This document shows, piece after piece, positions 41,561 through 49,856 of a DNA stretch of 64,000 bases. The translations under genes were made by a program, and so were the position numbers. Under the pieces are notes generated by a model. That model saw only the letters and a program-made list of their open reading frames with translations. It did no database searches and was not told the origin of the DNA. The first letter of the stretch is position 1; each line of letters begins with the position of its first letter. The stretch lies in assembly GCA_017441825.1 (NCBI GenBank), contig JAFRVD010000059.1, positions 1 through 64,000 of the forward strand. Reading direction: 5' to 3'. This DNA is from Lachnospiraceae bacterium. Lineage in GTDB: Bacteria > Bacillota > Clostridia > Lachnospirales > Lachnospiraceae.

Positions 41561-42436
41561 TCATTCTTTTGAAAAAAGCTGAAGCTTGCAGTAAAAATCT
41601 TCCATGATGAAGCGCGCGTTCAGCGGGCCGTACACCCGGATGGGGTGGACGCGGTCCGTTTCCTCGTACCGCATGTCCGGCAGGAACCTCGGCGCGTTTC
41701 TTACGGTATATACCTGGTCGTGGTCATCCAGAAGCAGTCCCGGTGCAGCCATGTCGCAAAGCGTCCAGGTCTCCCGCGGGGCGCCTTCCGCGATCCGGAG
41801 GACCCACTCGTACCGGTCGCAGAGATATTTCCCGAGTGTCCCGTACGGCTTCACCTTGAGCAGGATCTCGTAATAGCTCGGCTTGATCACTGTGGACGCG
41901 TCCAGCGGGATCTGCCAGAGCGGGAGAGTGGAATCCATGAGTGCGTTGCCCGCGGCCTGATCGTTCTGCAGGTTGAATTCGGACCCGCCCTCCGGGTATT
42001 TTGCGCCGCCCAGCCAGAGGACGCCGGCGATCCCCTGAGAGATCGTGGGGTCCATCAGGAAAGCGGAAGAGACGTCTGTTGCGGCGCCCTGGACCGTGAT
42101 ATACAAAGGAGGGCCGTCGCGGTGCGCTTCCTCAATGATAAAGCGCGCAGCTTCACTGGGCTCAGGCACGTCTTCGCGGGACATCGGGACGGGAGAGCCG
42201 GAAAGGACCGGGATCCTGTCCGAAAGCCCCATACAGCTGAGGAGCTTAAGGATCTCCTCCCGGCTTTCCTCCATGCTGCCGGGCGTCAGGAAATGTGCGG
42301 CGGCAATACCCTTTACGTCAAGTGTAGGAGAGAGCAGCGTCTGCGCGATGGCAAAAAGGTCGTCCACCTCACAGGCGGCGTCCGTGGATATGATCACCCT
42401 TTTTGCGGTCGGGTTCTTTATGGGATGGGTAAGCAT
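41561..42436 (-). CDS. Nucleoside-hydrolase-like (IUNH fold) protein
   Basis: This encodes 291 residues, starting at M-L-T-H-P-I-K-N, where the minus strand carries an AAAGGAGG site; a longer start at 42463 has none. The N-terminal calcium site reads I-I-S-T-D-A-A-C-E-V-D-D-L-F-A-I, a variant of the D-T-D-P-G-x-D-D of inosine-uridine hydrolases. The middle shows L-Y-I-T-V-Q-G-A-A-T-D-V. The N-D...N-A segment (Q-N-D-Q-A-A-G-N-A) matches the family's metal/ribose site. Related clostridial proteins occur beside sugar-catabolic genes and may hydrolyse N- or O-glycosides other than nucleosides. It is first in the leftward operon, 30 nt before glycyl radical enzyme 1. Confidence 0.75.
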   Translation of the reverse strand: MLTHPIKNPTAKRVIISTDAACEVDDLFAIAQTLLSPTLDVKGIAAAHFLTPGSMEESREEILKLLSCMGLSDRIPVLSGSPVPMSREDVPEPSEAARFIIEEAHRDGPPLYITVQGAATDVSSAFLMDPTISQGIAGVLWLGGAKYPEGGSEFNLQNDQAAGNALMDSTLPLWQIPLDASTVIKPSYYEILLKVKPYGTLGKYLCDRYEWVLRIAEGAPRETWTLCDMAAPGLLLDDHDQVYTVRNAPRFLPDMRYEETDRVHPIRVYGPLNARFIMEDFYCKLQLFSKE

Positions 42437-42487
42437 CAAACGCCTCCTTTCGTTAACAAACAAAAACGTTCGGTAATCTTTAACAAC

Positions 42488-42516
42488 AGTTTAACACAAA
42501 CCCGGAGACCATTCAA
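42488..42516 (-). promoter_or_regulatory. Promoter of the leftward glycyl-radical operon
   Basis: On the minus strand TTGAAT (42516-42511) and TAAACT (42493-42488) are 17 bp apart. A run GTTAACAAACAAAAACG (42452-42468) lies between the -10 and the ribosome site and may be an operator. Confidence 0.6.
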
Positions 42517-42591
42517 GTCCTGTCATGGCAGAATCAGGGAGTTATTTTATGTCTAAAATAGATAAATAAAGGACGAATATAAGAATGGATA

Positions 42592-42620
42592 TTGACAATG
42601 TGAACAAAAAGAAATAGTAT
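42592..42620 (+). promoter_or_regulatory. Promoter of the DeoR-activase operon
   Basis: TTGACA (42592-42597) and TAGTAT (42615-42620) are separated by 17 bp, the spacer holding GTGAACAAAAAGAAA. An AACAAA-rich element also lies by the divergent promoter, so the DeoR protein encoded next could control both. Confidence 0.65.
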
Positions 42621-42700
42621 GTTAACAGGGATGAAACAAATCGATTCGGAAGTAAATCGTATCATCCAAAAGGATATGACTGGCGTGGAGGAGCATCGAT

Positions 42701-43486
42701 ATGGAGATTTATGCGATAGAACGGAAGAACAGGATTCTGTCACAGCTTCAGCAGCGCGGGCGCGTGGAAGTTTCCCGCCTCGCGGACGAGCTGAACGTAA
42801 GCAAGGAGACCTTAAGGAAGGATCTGCGCGAGCTGGAGGCGGAAAATCTGCTGAGCCGCGTACACGGAGGCGCCGTTCCCGTCAAGGAACAGTATCTTGA
42901 CAAACAGCGTTCGGCCATCTACCGGGAGCAGCAGCACCGTGAAGAAAAGATCCGGATCTGCAAAAAAGCGGCTGCCCTGGTACGTGACCAGGACACCATC
43001 TTCATCGATAATTCATCTACCAACTATAATCTTGTAAGATATATCGACCCGAAGCTTCATGTGACCATCATCACGAATTCCGTTAAGGTCCTGATGGACT
43101 CCGCCTATCTCGACCCGAACAACTTTACGTTTATTTCCGTGGGAGGCATTTTCCGGAAGGAATTCTTCTCCCTTGTCGGGGAGCCGGCGCTGTCCGCCGT
43201 GAACAGCTATCACCCCAACATCACGTTCCTTTCCTGCTTCGGGATCGGGAAGGAAGGCATCCTCTACGATATCAGCATCTATGAGACGGATATCAAAAAG
43301 GCGGCCATGTCTATCGCCGACCGGGTAGTCCTCACAGCCGACCACACCAAGATGGGAGTGGCAGGCGGCGCCCTGCTTTCCACGCTGAACAATGTGGACG
43401 ACCTGATCACGGATATAAAGCCCGGTACGGCAGAGCTCGAGTGTCTGAAGAGCTGCGGGACCGCACTCATCCTTGCCGATGAGTGA
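42701..43486 (+). CDS. DeoR/GlpR-family sugar-responsive regulator
   Basis: This encodes 261 residues. The N-terminal helix-turn-helix (E-R-K-N-R-I-L-S-Q-L-Q-Q-R-G-R-V-E-V-S-R-L-A-D, then V-S-K-E-T-L-R-K-D-L-R-E-L-E) is the DeoR signature. The C-terminal sensor has D-N-S-S-T-N-Y-N-L, V-T-I-I-T-N-S, G-G-I-F-R-K-E-F-F-S-L-V-G and A-D-H-T-K-M-G, typical of sugar-phosphate-binding DeoRC domains. It is the first gene of the rightward operon with the glycyl-radical activase and lies opposite the leftward operon, so it is the probable local repressor. The inducer is likely a phosphorylated sugar of the pathway. Confidence 0.9.
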   Translation: MEIYAIERKNRILSQLQQRGRVEVSRLADELNVSKETLRKDLRELEAENLLSRVHGGAVPVKEQYLDKQRSAIYREQQHREEKIRICKKAAALVRDQDTIFIDNSSTNYNLVRYIDPKLHVTIITNSVKVLMDSAYLDPNNFTFISVGGIFRKEFFSLVGEPALSAVNSYHPNITFLSCFGIGKEGILYDISIYETDIKKAAMSIADRVVLTADHTKMGVAGGALLSTLNNVDDLITDIKPGTAELECLKSCGTALILADE

Positions 43487-43514
43487 GCCTCCGGCAGGCG
43501 CAGAAGGGGGACGA

Positions 43515-44420
43515 GTGAAAGCGTTTATTTTCAACATCCAGCGGTTCTGCCTGAGCGACGGGCCGGGCATCCGGACCACCGTCTTCTTCAAGGGGTGCCC
43601 GCTCAGGTGCGTCTGGTGCCACAACCCGGAATCACAGCTCCCAGCGCGCCAGCTCATGTATTATGAATCCAAATGTACGGGCTGCGGCAGGTGCCTTGCC
43701 GTCTGCAGCAACCGGCGGCGGGACCCGGAGGATCCGGCGCGGATCCTCATCGACCGGGACTTGTGCACAGGCTGCGGGAAATGCGTGGACGTCTGCTTCG
43801 CGAACGCGAACGCCTTTGCGGGCTACGAAGAAGACGCGGAGAAGATCATGGAGACGGTGCTTCTTGACAAGATCTTCTACGGGACCGGGGGCGGCATCAC
43901 ATTGTCCGGCGGGGAGCCCTCCATGCAGCCGGATGCCGCGCTGTATCTTTTGCGGCGCGCAAAGGAGGAGGGCCTGTCCGCGGTCATGGAGACCTGCGGC
44001 GTGGGCAGCAGTGAATTTTACGAAAAGGCGGCAGACCTCGGTACGGTGTTTTACTATGACCTGAAGTCCGGCATCCCCGAAAAGCACCGGGAATTCACCG
44101 GCGCCCCCCTTTCGCGGGTGCTTGAAACACTGGACCTCCTCATCGGAAAACGTGCGGAGATCGTGCTCCGGCTCCCGCTGATCCCGGGAATGAACGACTC
44201 GGACGAGGACCTTATGGCACTCGCCGGGCTGATCCGGGAGAGAGAGCAGGGCATTTCCCATGCGGAGATCATGAAATATCACATCCTGGGCAGCAGCAAG
44301 AGCAGGGCGCTCGGGAAGAAATACGAAGCGCCGAAGGAAAACGCAGGGAAGGAAGACGCAGCACGATGGCTTGAGTTCCTCAGAAAATACGGGACGGAGC
44401 GCACCGTGATCTCAGAGTAA
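43515..44420 (+). CDS. Glycyl radical enzyme activase (radical SAM)
   Basis: This enzyme installs the glycyl radical by hydrogen abstraction with S-adenosylmethionine. The 301-residue protein from GTG 43515 starts M-K-A-F-I-F-N-I-Q-R-F, as activases usually do, behind AAGGGGG. An ATG at 43479 inside the upstream gene has no ribosome site. The radical SAM motif is C-P-L-R-C-V-W-C. An inserted ferredoxin-like domain has two C-x2-C-x2-C-x3-C motifs (C-T-G-C-G-R-C-L-A-V-C and C-T-G-C-G-K-C-V-D-V-C), as in activases of dehydratase-type glycyl radical enzymes but not in PFL activase. It is the only activase in the window, although there are two glycyl radical enzymes, so it probably serves both. 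Confidence 0.93.
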   Translation: MKAFIFNIQRFCLSDGPGIRTTVFFKGCPLRCVWCHNPESQLPARQLMYYESKCTGCGRCLAVCSNRRRDPEDPARILIDRDLCTGCGKCVDVCFANANAFAGYEEDAEKIMETVLLDKIFYGTGGGITLSGGEPSMQPDAALYLLRRAKEEGLSAVMETCGVGSSEFYEKAADLGTVFYYDLKSGIPEKHREFTGAPLSRVLETLDLLIGKRAEIVLRLPLIPGMNDSDEDLMALAGLIREREQGISHAEIMKYHILGSSKSRALGKKYEAPKENAGKEDAARWLEFLRKYGTERTVISE

Positions 44421-44500
44421 AACCTGAATGCATCGATCCCAGGAAAGAGACAGTTGCCGGACAGCAGAAGGATCACAAAAAGAAAAAGAGGAGCAGCGGA

Positions 44501-45838
44501 ATGTCTGGATTTGTTTATGAAAAGCCGAGGAATACGCCGGTAGTGTGGGAAGGCGACCTCGTTGTAGTGGGCGGAGGCGTTACGGGTGTCTTTGCGGCGG
44601 TTCGGGCCGCACGCCTCGGGCTCCGCGTGGCAATCGTTGAAAAGCAGAACCTTTTTGGCGGCACGGCTACAAGCGGGCTCGTGTACATGTGGCACAGCCT
44701 GTATGATTTTGACCTGAAAGAGCAGATCATCTCAGGACTTTCCGAGGAGGTCATCGACCGATTGGACAAAGACGGCCAGGTCGACAAAAAGCCCTGGGCG
44801 AACCCGTTCAACCCCATGGCGCTTATCCGGGTGCTGGACCTTCTCATTACAGAGCACAGGATCACTCCGTTCCTGCACACGATGTACGCAGGGATCTCTT
44901 CTGAGGACGGGAAACGCGTACAGTATGTATTCGTTGAAAACAAGGACGGGAGGGGCGCGCTGAAGGCGGAATTCTTCATCGACGCTTCGGGCGACGGGGA
45001 CCTGTGCCGGGACCTCGGGCTCCCGCGCTACTCGCACGGGGTCATGCAGCCGCCGTCCTACTGCTTCTTCATGAAGGGCAATACGACGAACGACGTGATC
45101 GAGTGGGCGGTACGGAAACATGGCGCGGAGTTCGGTCTTGAAGACGACTGGGGGTGGTACGGGGAAATGCCCGGACAGGAGGGGCTTTCGTTCCGCGCGG
45201 ACAACCACGTCTTCGGCTACGACCTCTCAAAGGCGGAAGACCTTTCCGAAGCAGAGATCGAGGGCCGGCGGAGAGCGTTCATGTTTGAAGCGATGCTGCG
45301 GAAATACGTGTCTCCGGAATACCGGATCGTGAACATCGCGTCCACCATCGGCATCCGGGAGACCGTCCATTATAAGACGCGTTTCCAGGCCAATGAAACA
45401 GACCTCCTGACCGGCGTCAGGTACGAGGACGCCGTCATGCAGGGGACATACGGCGTGGATATCCATCACGAGGAAGACAACGGCATTACGTTCAAGGACC
45501 TGGACGGGTCGCTTCGGATCGAATACGGCAAGGGATGCGAAGCCGTTGAAGGCAACTGGCGCCATGACATGGGCCTTGACGACAACTACGCCCGGTTCTA
45601 CCAGGTGCCGTTTTCCGTGCTTGTGCAGGAGCAGTACGACAACCTGATCCCCGTGGGCAGGATGATCAATGCGGACAAAGGCGCGTTCGGCGCGCTCCGC
45701 GTCATGCTGAACCTGAACCAGCTGGGCGAGGCTGCCGGCGTGGCCGCCGCGCTTTCACTGAACGGGGGACTCCCGGTCCGGGAGCTCTCGGGTATTAAAG
45801 TAAGGGAGGTGTTAAGAGAAGGCGGTTCCTGCCTGTAA
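44501..45838 (+). CDS. FAD-dependent oxidoreductase (FAD_oxidored family)
   Basis: This 445-residue flavoprotein has the dinucleotide-binding motif V-V-G-G-G-V-T-G-V-F-A-A-V-R-A-A-R-L-G (about residues 21-39), followed by the acidic residue binding ribose (V-E-K-Q). A second FAD contact segment, F-F-I-D-A-S-G-D-G-D-L, lies near 160. The C-terminus (N-L-I-P-V-G-R-M-I-N-A-D...R-V-M-L-N-L-N-Q-L-G-E-A-A-G) is characteristic of the family, often found in polysaccharide-utilisation loci. The substrate is unknown. It follows the activase by 80 nt and precedes the sugar-binding lipoprotein in one apparent operon, suggesting oxidation of a sugar or sugar-derived intermediate. Confidence 0.85.
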   Translation: MSGFVYEKPRNTPVVWEGDLVVVGGGVTGVFAAVRAARLGLRVAIVEKQNLFGGTATSGLVYMWHSLYDFDLKEQIISGLSEEVIDRLDKDGQVDKKPWANPFNPMALIRVLDLLITEHRITPFLHTMYAGISSEDGKRVQYVFVENKDGRGALKAEFFIDASGDGDLCRDLGLPRYSHGVMQPPSYCFFMKGNTTNDVIEWAVRKHGAEFGLEDDWGWYGEMPGQEGLSFRADNHVFGYDLSKAEDLSEAEIEGRRRAFMFEAMLRKYVSPEYRIVNIASTIGIRETVHYKTRFQANETDLLTGVRYEDAVMQGTYGVDIHHEEDNGITFKDLDGSLRIEYGKGCEAVEGNWRHDMGLDDNYARFYQVPFSVLVQEQYDNLIPVGRMINADKGAFGALRVMLNLNQLGEAAGVAAALSLNGGLPVRELSGIKVREVLREGGSCL

Positions 45839-45959
45839 GGAAGACCGCCGGAGAAGACGGAGGACGTTTAGTTCTTGCGGCTGTAAATTCGTTTGTCCAT
45901 AGGTGGTTTTTCGGAGAAACGAGTGGAGCATAAAGTTAAAAAAGAAAAGGAGGACGAAT

Positions 45960-47510
45960 ATGAAACGGAAACTTGCATTACTGCTGGCCTTTGTCATGAT
46001 GATCATGGCGGCAGCGGGCTGCACGACCATCACGGTGAATCCGCAGCAGGAAGGCGAAAAAGAGGAAGCGCCGGCTGAAACGGCGGAGAAGGTGCCGGAG
46101 GTGGAATGGTACATCAGCGAAGAGCCGTTCCCGGACAGCGAAATGGTCGCGGAAGCGCTCAGCGCTTACTTCCTTGAGAAGCTGAACATCAAGGTAAACA
46201 TTCACTATGTGCAGGATTATTCGAGCATCGGTACGGCGCTGAGCGCCGGTGAGGACAGAGGCATCGTCACCGTGGGTGAGGACATCAACTTCATCACATA
46301 CGCAAATGCCGGCGCGTTCTATCCGCTCGAGGACCTTCTGGACAAGTACGGCCAGGGCATCAAGGCGCTCTTCAACGATGACGTCTGGGGCTCGATGACT
46401 ATCGACGGACACATTTACGCGATCCCGATCAAGAAGGACAACGCCTACATCATGGGTATCGTTTACAATGAGGACCTCGCGAATGAGCTGGGTCTCGACA
46501 TGGAAAGCGTCCACTTCAAGAACTGGAACGACCTGGACGAGGACATGCTCATGGAGGCCATCAAGAAGAGGGACGAGCTTCATCCTGAGTACGCGGGCGA
46601 GCCGCTCATCGGCAGCTGGCTGACCATGGAGGTTCCGTATTTCTTCGGTCTGGAGTCCTTCCTCGGCAACAACTACGCGGTGTGCAACATCGACGGCTAC
46701 AACAGTGTGGAAGGGTTTGACATCGACACGGTCTTCGACCTTTATGAGACCGACGAGTACCGTGAATTCGCGAAGAAGAAACAGCGCTGGGTCGCGAACG
46801 GCCTGCAGGCTTATGACTATTCGAAGATCTCCGGCTTTAACTCGAGCCCGGCGGTCCTCCTGGTCGGCGGCTGGGGACTCGTTTATGCACCGGATCATCT
46901 GTACGGCGAAAACTACACCAGCAAGCTGATCCTTCCGGACGAGGTCTGGGCTGACGCAAGCTGCTACCAGCTCGGCAGCGCGATTTGCGCGAACTGCAAG
47001 GAGCCGGAAGCTGCGATGAAGGTCCTGGAAATGATCAACACGGATCCGTACGTCGCGACCATGTGCCGCTTCGGTATTGAAGGCGTTCATTACACAGTGG
47101 ACGAGAACGGCAAGATGGAGATCGCTCCGGACAACAGCGATCCCGACAACAGGAAATATTATCACTGGTACGGCGCGTCCATCGGCAACCTGATGGTAGT
47201 CAACGCACCGGAATCCCTGACGGGCCCGGACAACACCCTGATCGAAAAGCTTGAATACTACAACACGAACGCGCTGAACGCGGCTCATATGGGCTTCGTT
47301 CCGGATACGTCCAATATCGTCAATGAGATCGCCGCGTGCGACAACGTGGTGGACGAGTTCACGACGACCCTGAACCAGGGCCAGTACGAGAGCGAAGAGG
47401 CGGTGGACGCGGCAATCGACGAGTTCATCGAGAAGCTGAAAGCCAACGGCGTGGACAAGATCGTGGAAGAGATGCAGCGCCAGATCAACGAGTGGAAGGC
47501 TGCCAACTAA
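45960..47510 (+). CDS. CUT1-type sugar-binding lipoprotein, copy 1
   Basis: This encodes 516 residues from ATG 45960, behind AAAAGGAGG; an upstream in-frame GTG lacks a site. The signal peptide ends in lipobox A-A-A-G-C (Cys about residue 21), then T-T-I-T-V-N-P. The mature protein belongs to the large LplA-type binding proteins. By eye it is about two thirds identical to the second copy at 50855-52378 across its whole length, for example N-W-N-D-L-D-E and P-L-I-G-S-W-L. No permease gene adjoins it. It may share the permeases at 52418-54293, giving that transporter two interchangeable receptors. Confidence 0.88.
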   Translation: MKRKLALLLAFVMMIMAAAGCTTITVNPQQEGEKEEAPAETAEKVPEVEWYISEEPFPDSEMVAEALSAYFLEKLNIKVNIHYVQDYSSIGTALSAGEDRGIVTVGEDINFITYANAGAFYPLEDLLDKYGQGIKALFNDDVWGSMTIDGHIYAIPIKKDNAYIMGIVYNEDLANELGLDMESVHFKNWNDLDEDMLMEAIKKRDELHPEYAGEPLIGSWLTMEVPYFFGLESFLGNNYAVCNIDGYNSVEGFDIDTVFDLYETDEYREFAKKKQRWVANGLQAYDYSKISGFNSSPAVLLVGGWGLVYAPDHLYGENYTSKLILPDEVWADASCYQLGSAICANCKEPEAAMKVLEMINTDPYVATMCRFGIEGVHYTVDENGKMEIAPDNSDPDNRKYYHWYGASIGNLMVVNAPESLTGPDNTLIEKLEYYNTNALNAAHMGFVPDTSNIVNEIAACDNVVDEFTTTLNQGQYESEEAVDAAIDEFIEKLKANGVDKIVEEMQRQINEWKAAN

Positions 47511-47560
47511 AGTTTTTCACGCGGGAGGATCACTCCTTTCTGATCACATAGAGGACCGTT

Positions 47561-48991
47561 ATGAAAGAGAAAGAACCGGCACTTCCTGAGAAGCTCATGG
47601 AGCAGGAGGCGTTCTCGGAGGCCAACGTCGTGGACGGCTATACAAAAGCGGATGGATACCTGGTCCCGGATTCCCCGGAGGTCAGGCGGAAGCTTGAATG
47701 GTTCCAGGACCAGAAGCTCGGGCTGATGGTCCACTGGGGACCCTATGCCCAGCTGGGCATCGAAGAGTCGTGGATCCTGTCCGACGACGACAGGGAAGAG
47801 GAACGGATGGAGGTCTTCGGGATCCGTGACAGGGTCCTTTCAAGAGAACGGTACTTTGATCTTTCAAAAACGTTTTACCCGATCCGCTTCCGCCCGGAGC
47901 AATGGGCGGAGGCGGTCTCCCGCGCGGGCTTCCGGTACCTGATCTTTACCACGAAGCATCACGACGGCTTCACCATGTGGGATTCAAAGCTCACGGACTA
48001 CAAGATCACTTCGCCGGACTGTCCGTATCACACGGCGGAATACGCGGACGTGTGCCGGCATCTGTTCGCGGCGATGAGGGCGAAAGGGATCGCCATCCTC
48101 CCGTACTTCTCAAAAGCGGACTGGCACTGTAAGGATTACTGGAATAACGGTTACGAAAGAGGCACCAGGACGTTCAAGGGCCCGTCCTACGTGGTCGCGG
48201 ACCACCCCGACATGTGGAAGCGGTTCGAGGACTTCACACGCGGGCAGATCCTGGAGCTCGTGAACGAATACGGCCCGCTTGACGGCCTCTGGATGGACGC
48301 GGGCTGGGTCACGGCGCGGCGCGGAGAGGACATCCACATGGAGGACCTCGTCCGCGAGATCCGGAAGACGAACCCGGACATGCTGTTCGTGGACCGCGGG
48401 GCCGGCGGCATTGCGGAAAACTATTCCACACCGGAGGTCACAGTGCCCGAAACGCCTCCCGGGATCCCCTGGGAGAGCTGCTTCCCGATGGGCACTGCGT
48501 TCGCGTACCGGTTCGAAGAACGGTACAAGTCCCTCCGGGAGATCGTGCGCTTACTTACGGAGGTCGTGGCGAAGGGCGGCAATCTTGCCCTGAACGTGGC
48601 TCCGCAGCCGGACGGGCGGATCCCGAAGGAAGCCCTTCAGAGAATGGAGGAGCTCGGCAGGTGGCTTCGCGTTTACGGCGAAGCGATCTATGAGACACGG
48701 ATGGCCGACCCGTATCAGGCCGGAGACGTGTATTTTACGAAAAACAGGAAAACAGGGGCGGTATACGCGGTCGCATGCTTCCGTACACAGCGTGAAGCGG
48801 AAAGCGACAGGCTGCTGATACCGTGGAAGAACACGGAAGAGATCGTCTCTTTGGAGGAGATCGTTCCCTCCGGCGGGCGTCCCGGATACCGGGCCGCGGA
48901 GTATCGGAAGACAGACGAAGGGATCCTGGTCCCGGGGCAGGGCCCGAAGCGGGCGGTGGCAAGAGTGTTCAGGCTCGCGCTCCGCACATGA
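47561..48991 (+). CDS. GH29 alpha-L-fucosidase-like glycosidase
   Basis: This 476-residue enzyme without a signal peptide is cytosolic. GH29 landmarks are G-L-M-V-H-W-G-P-Y, F-T-T-K-H-H-D-G-F-T-M-W-D-S (active-site histidines), and G-L-W-M-D-A-G-W with the nucleophile Asp. Also present are W-E-S-C and the N-L-A-L-N-V-A-P-Q-P-D-G strand near the end of the barrel. The C-terminal part (about 370-476) looks like the usual beta-sandwich. It probably removes alpha-L-fucose or a related 6-deoxy sugar from imported oligosaccharides, linking the operon to host-mucin or plant glycans. L-fucose catabolism could supply a diol substrate for a glycyl radical dehydratase, but that link is inference. Confidence 0.87.
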   Translation: MKEKEPALPEKLMEQEAFSEANVVDGYTKADGYLVPDSPEVRRKLEWFQDQKLGLMVHWGPYAQLGIEESWILSDDDREEERMEVFGIRDRVLSRERYFDLSKTFYPIRFRPEQWAEAVSRAGFRYLIFTTKHHDGFTMWDSKLTDYKITSPDCPYHTAEYADVCRHLFAAMRAKGIAILPYFSKADWHCKDYWNNGYERGTRTFKGPSYVVADHPDMWKRFEDFTRGQILELVNEYGPLDGLWMDAGWVTARRGEDIHMEDLVREIRKTNPDMLFVDRGAGGIAENYSTPEVTVPETPPGIPWESCFPMGTAFAYRFEERYKSLREIVRLLTEVVAKGGNLALNVAPQPDGRIPKEALQRMEELGRWLRVYGEAIYETRMADPYQAGDVYFTKNRKTGAVYAVACFRTQREAESDRLLIPWKNTEEIVSLEEIVPSGGRPGYRAAEYRKTDEGILVPGQGPKRAVARVFRLALRT

Positions 48992-49046
48992 GACCTCGGG
49001 GAGATGAGAAACACACGGTAAACGTACAAAAAACAGGAGCGGCTTT

Positions 49047-49778
49047 ATGGAATACGGAATTCAGATGTACAGTGTACGGGATATAACGGAAAATGATCTT
49101 GGCGGCGCATTGAAAAGGATGGCTGAGATCGGCTATAAGAAGATCGAATTCGCGGGCTTTTTCGGCCACACGGCGGAAGAGGTCAGAAAGATGCTGGATG
49201 ACAACGGCCTTGAAGTCTCCGGCATCCACGGAGACCTGGACGACCTGATCGATGATTTTGAAGGCACCGTACGGTATCAGAAGATCATCGGCAATAAGAA
49301 CTATATCCTGCCCGGCGCGGACTTTTCCTCGCTTGAACGGATGGCGGAGACCATTAACAACATGAACAAGTACCGGGAGCTGCTCGAGAAAGAAGGCATC
49401 ACTCTCGGATATCATAATCATTACGCGGAATTTGAGCCTGTAGAGGGCGGGCCCACCCCGTACGAGGAAATACTCGGGAAGACTTCCGTAAAGCTCGAAA
49501 TCGATACATATTGGGCTTATTACGCGGGTCAGGACCCGGTCGCGATGATGGAAGAACTCAAGGACCGGCTGTTCGTGATCCACATCAAGGACGGCATGGA
49601 GAACGGCGACGGAATGCCGCTCGGCAGAGGGACGGCGCCTGTCAAGGACGTCTACCGGAAGGCGCTTGAACTGGGCGTGCCAATGGTGGTCGAATCCGAG
49701 ACTCTCACTCCGAGCGGCGAAGAGGAAGCGCGCATCTGCTTCGAGTATCTCAAAAAGATCGAGAACGGCGAAGCGTAA
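49047..49778 (+). CDS. Sugar phosphate isomerase/epimerase-like TIM barrel, copy 1
   Basis: This 243-residue protein belongs to the xylose-isomerase-like TIM-barrel (AP endonuclease 2) superfamily. It has I-Q-M-Y-S-V-R-D (first strand), G-Y-K-K-I-E-F-A-G-F-F-G, L-G-Y-H-N-H-Y-A-E-F-E (metal His/Glu), E-I-D-T-Y-W-A-Y-Y-A-G-Q-D-P and F-V-I-H-I-K-D-G, with the final metal Glu in M-V-V-E-S-E. Relatives isomerise or epimerise keto-sugars, or oxidise inosose-type compounds. It is the last gene of the rightward operon, behind AGGAGCGG and ahead of a strong terminator. Confidence 0.85.
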   Translation: MEYGIQMYSVRDITENDLGGALKRMAEIGYKKIEFAGFFGHTAEEVRKMLDDNGLEVSGIHGDLDDLIDDFEGTVRYQKIIGNKNYILPGADFSSLERMAETINNMNKYRELLEKEGITLGYHNHYAEFEPVEGGPTPYEEILGKTSVKLEIDTYWAYYAGQDPVAMMEELKDRLFVIHIKDGMENGDGMPLGRGTAPVKDVYRKALELGVPMVVESETLTPSGEEEARICFEYLKKIENGEA

Positions 49779-49803
49779 GAAACGACAGCGGCAAAGCGTA
49801 AAA

Positions 49804-49839
49804 GAAGGGGCCGGCACACGTAAGTGCGCCGGCCCCTTC
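49804..49839. terminator. Bidirectional terminator between the converging operons
   Basis: A perfect 12-bp stem (GAAGGGGCCGGC 49804-49815, GCCGGCCCCTTC 49828-49839) with a 12-nt loop lies between the two converging TIM-barrel genes. It lacks long T-runs. Confidence 0.75.
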
Positions 49840-49856
49840 CTGACGCCCGCAGATCA

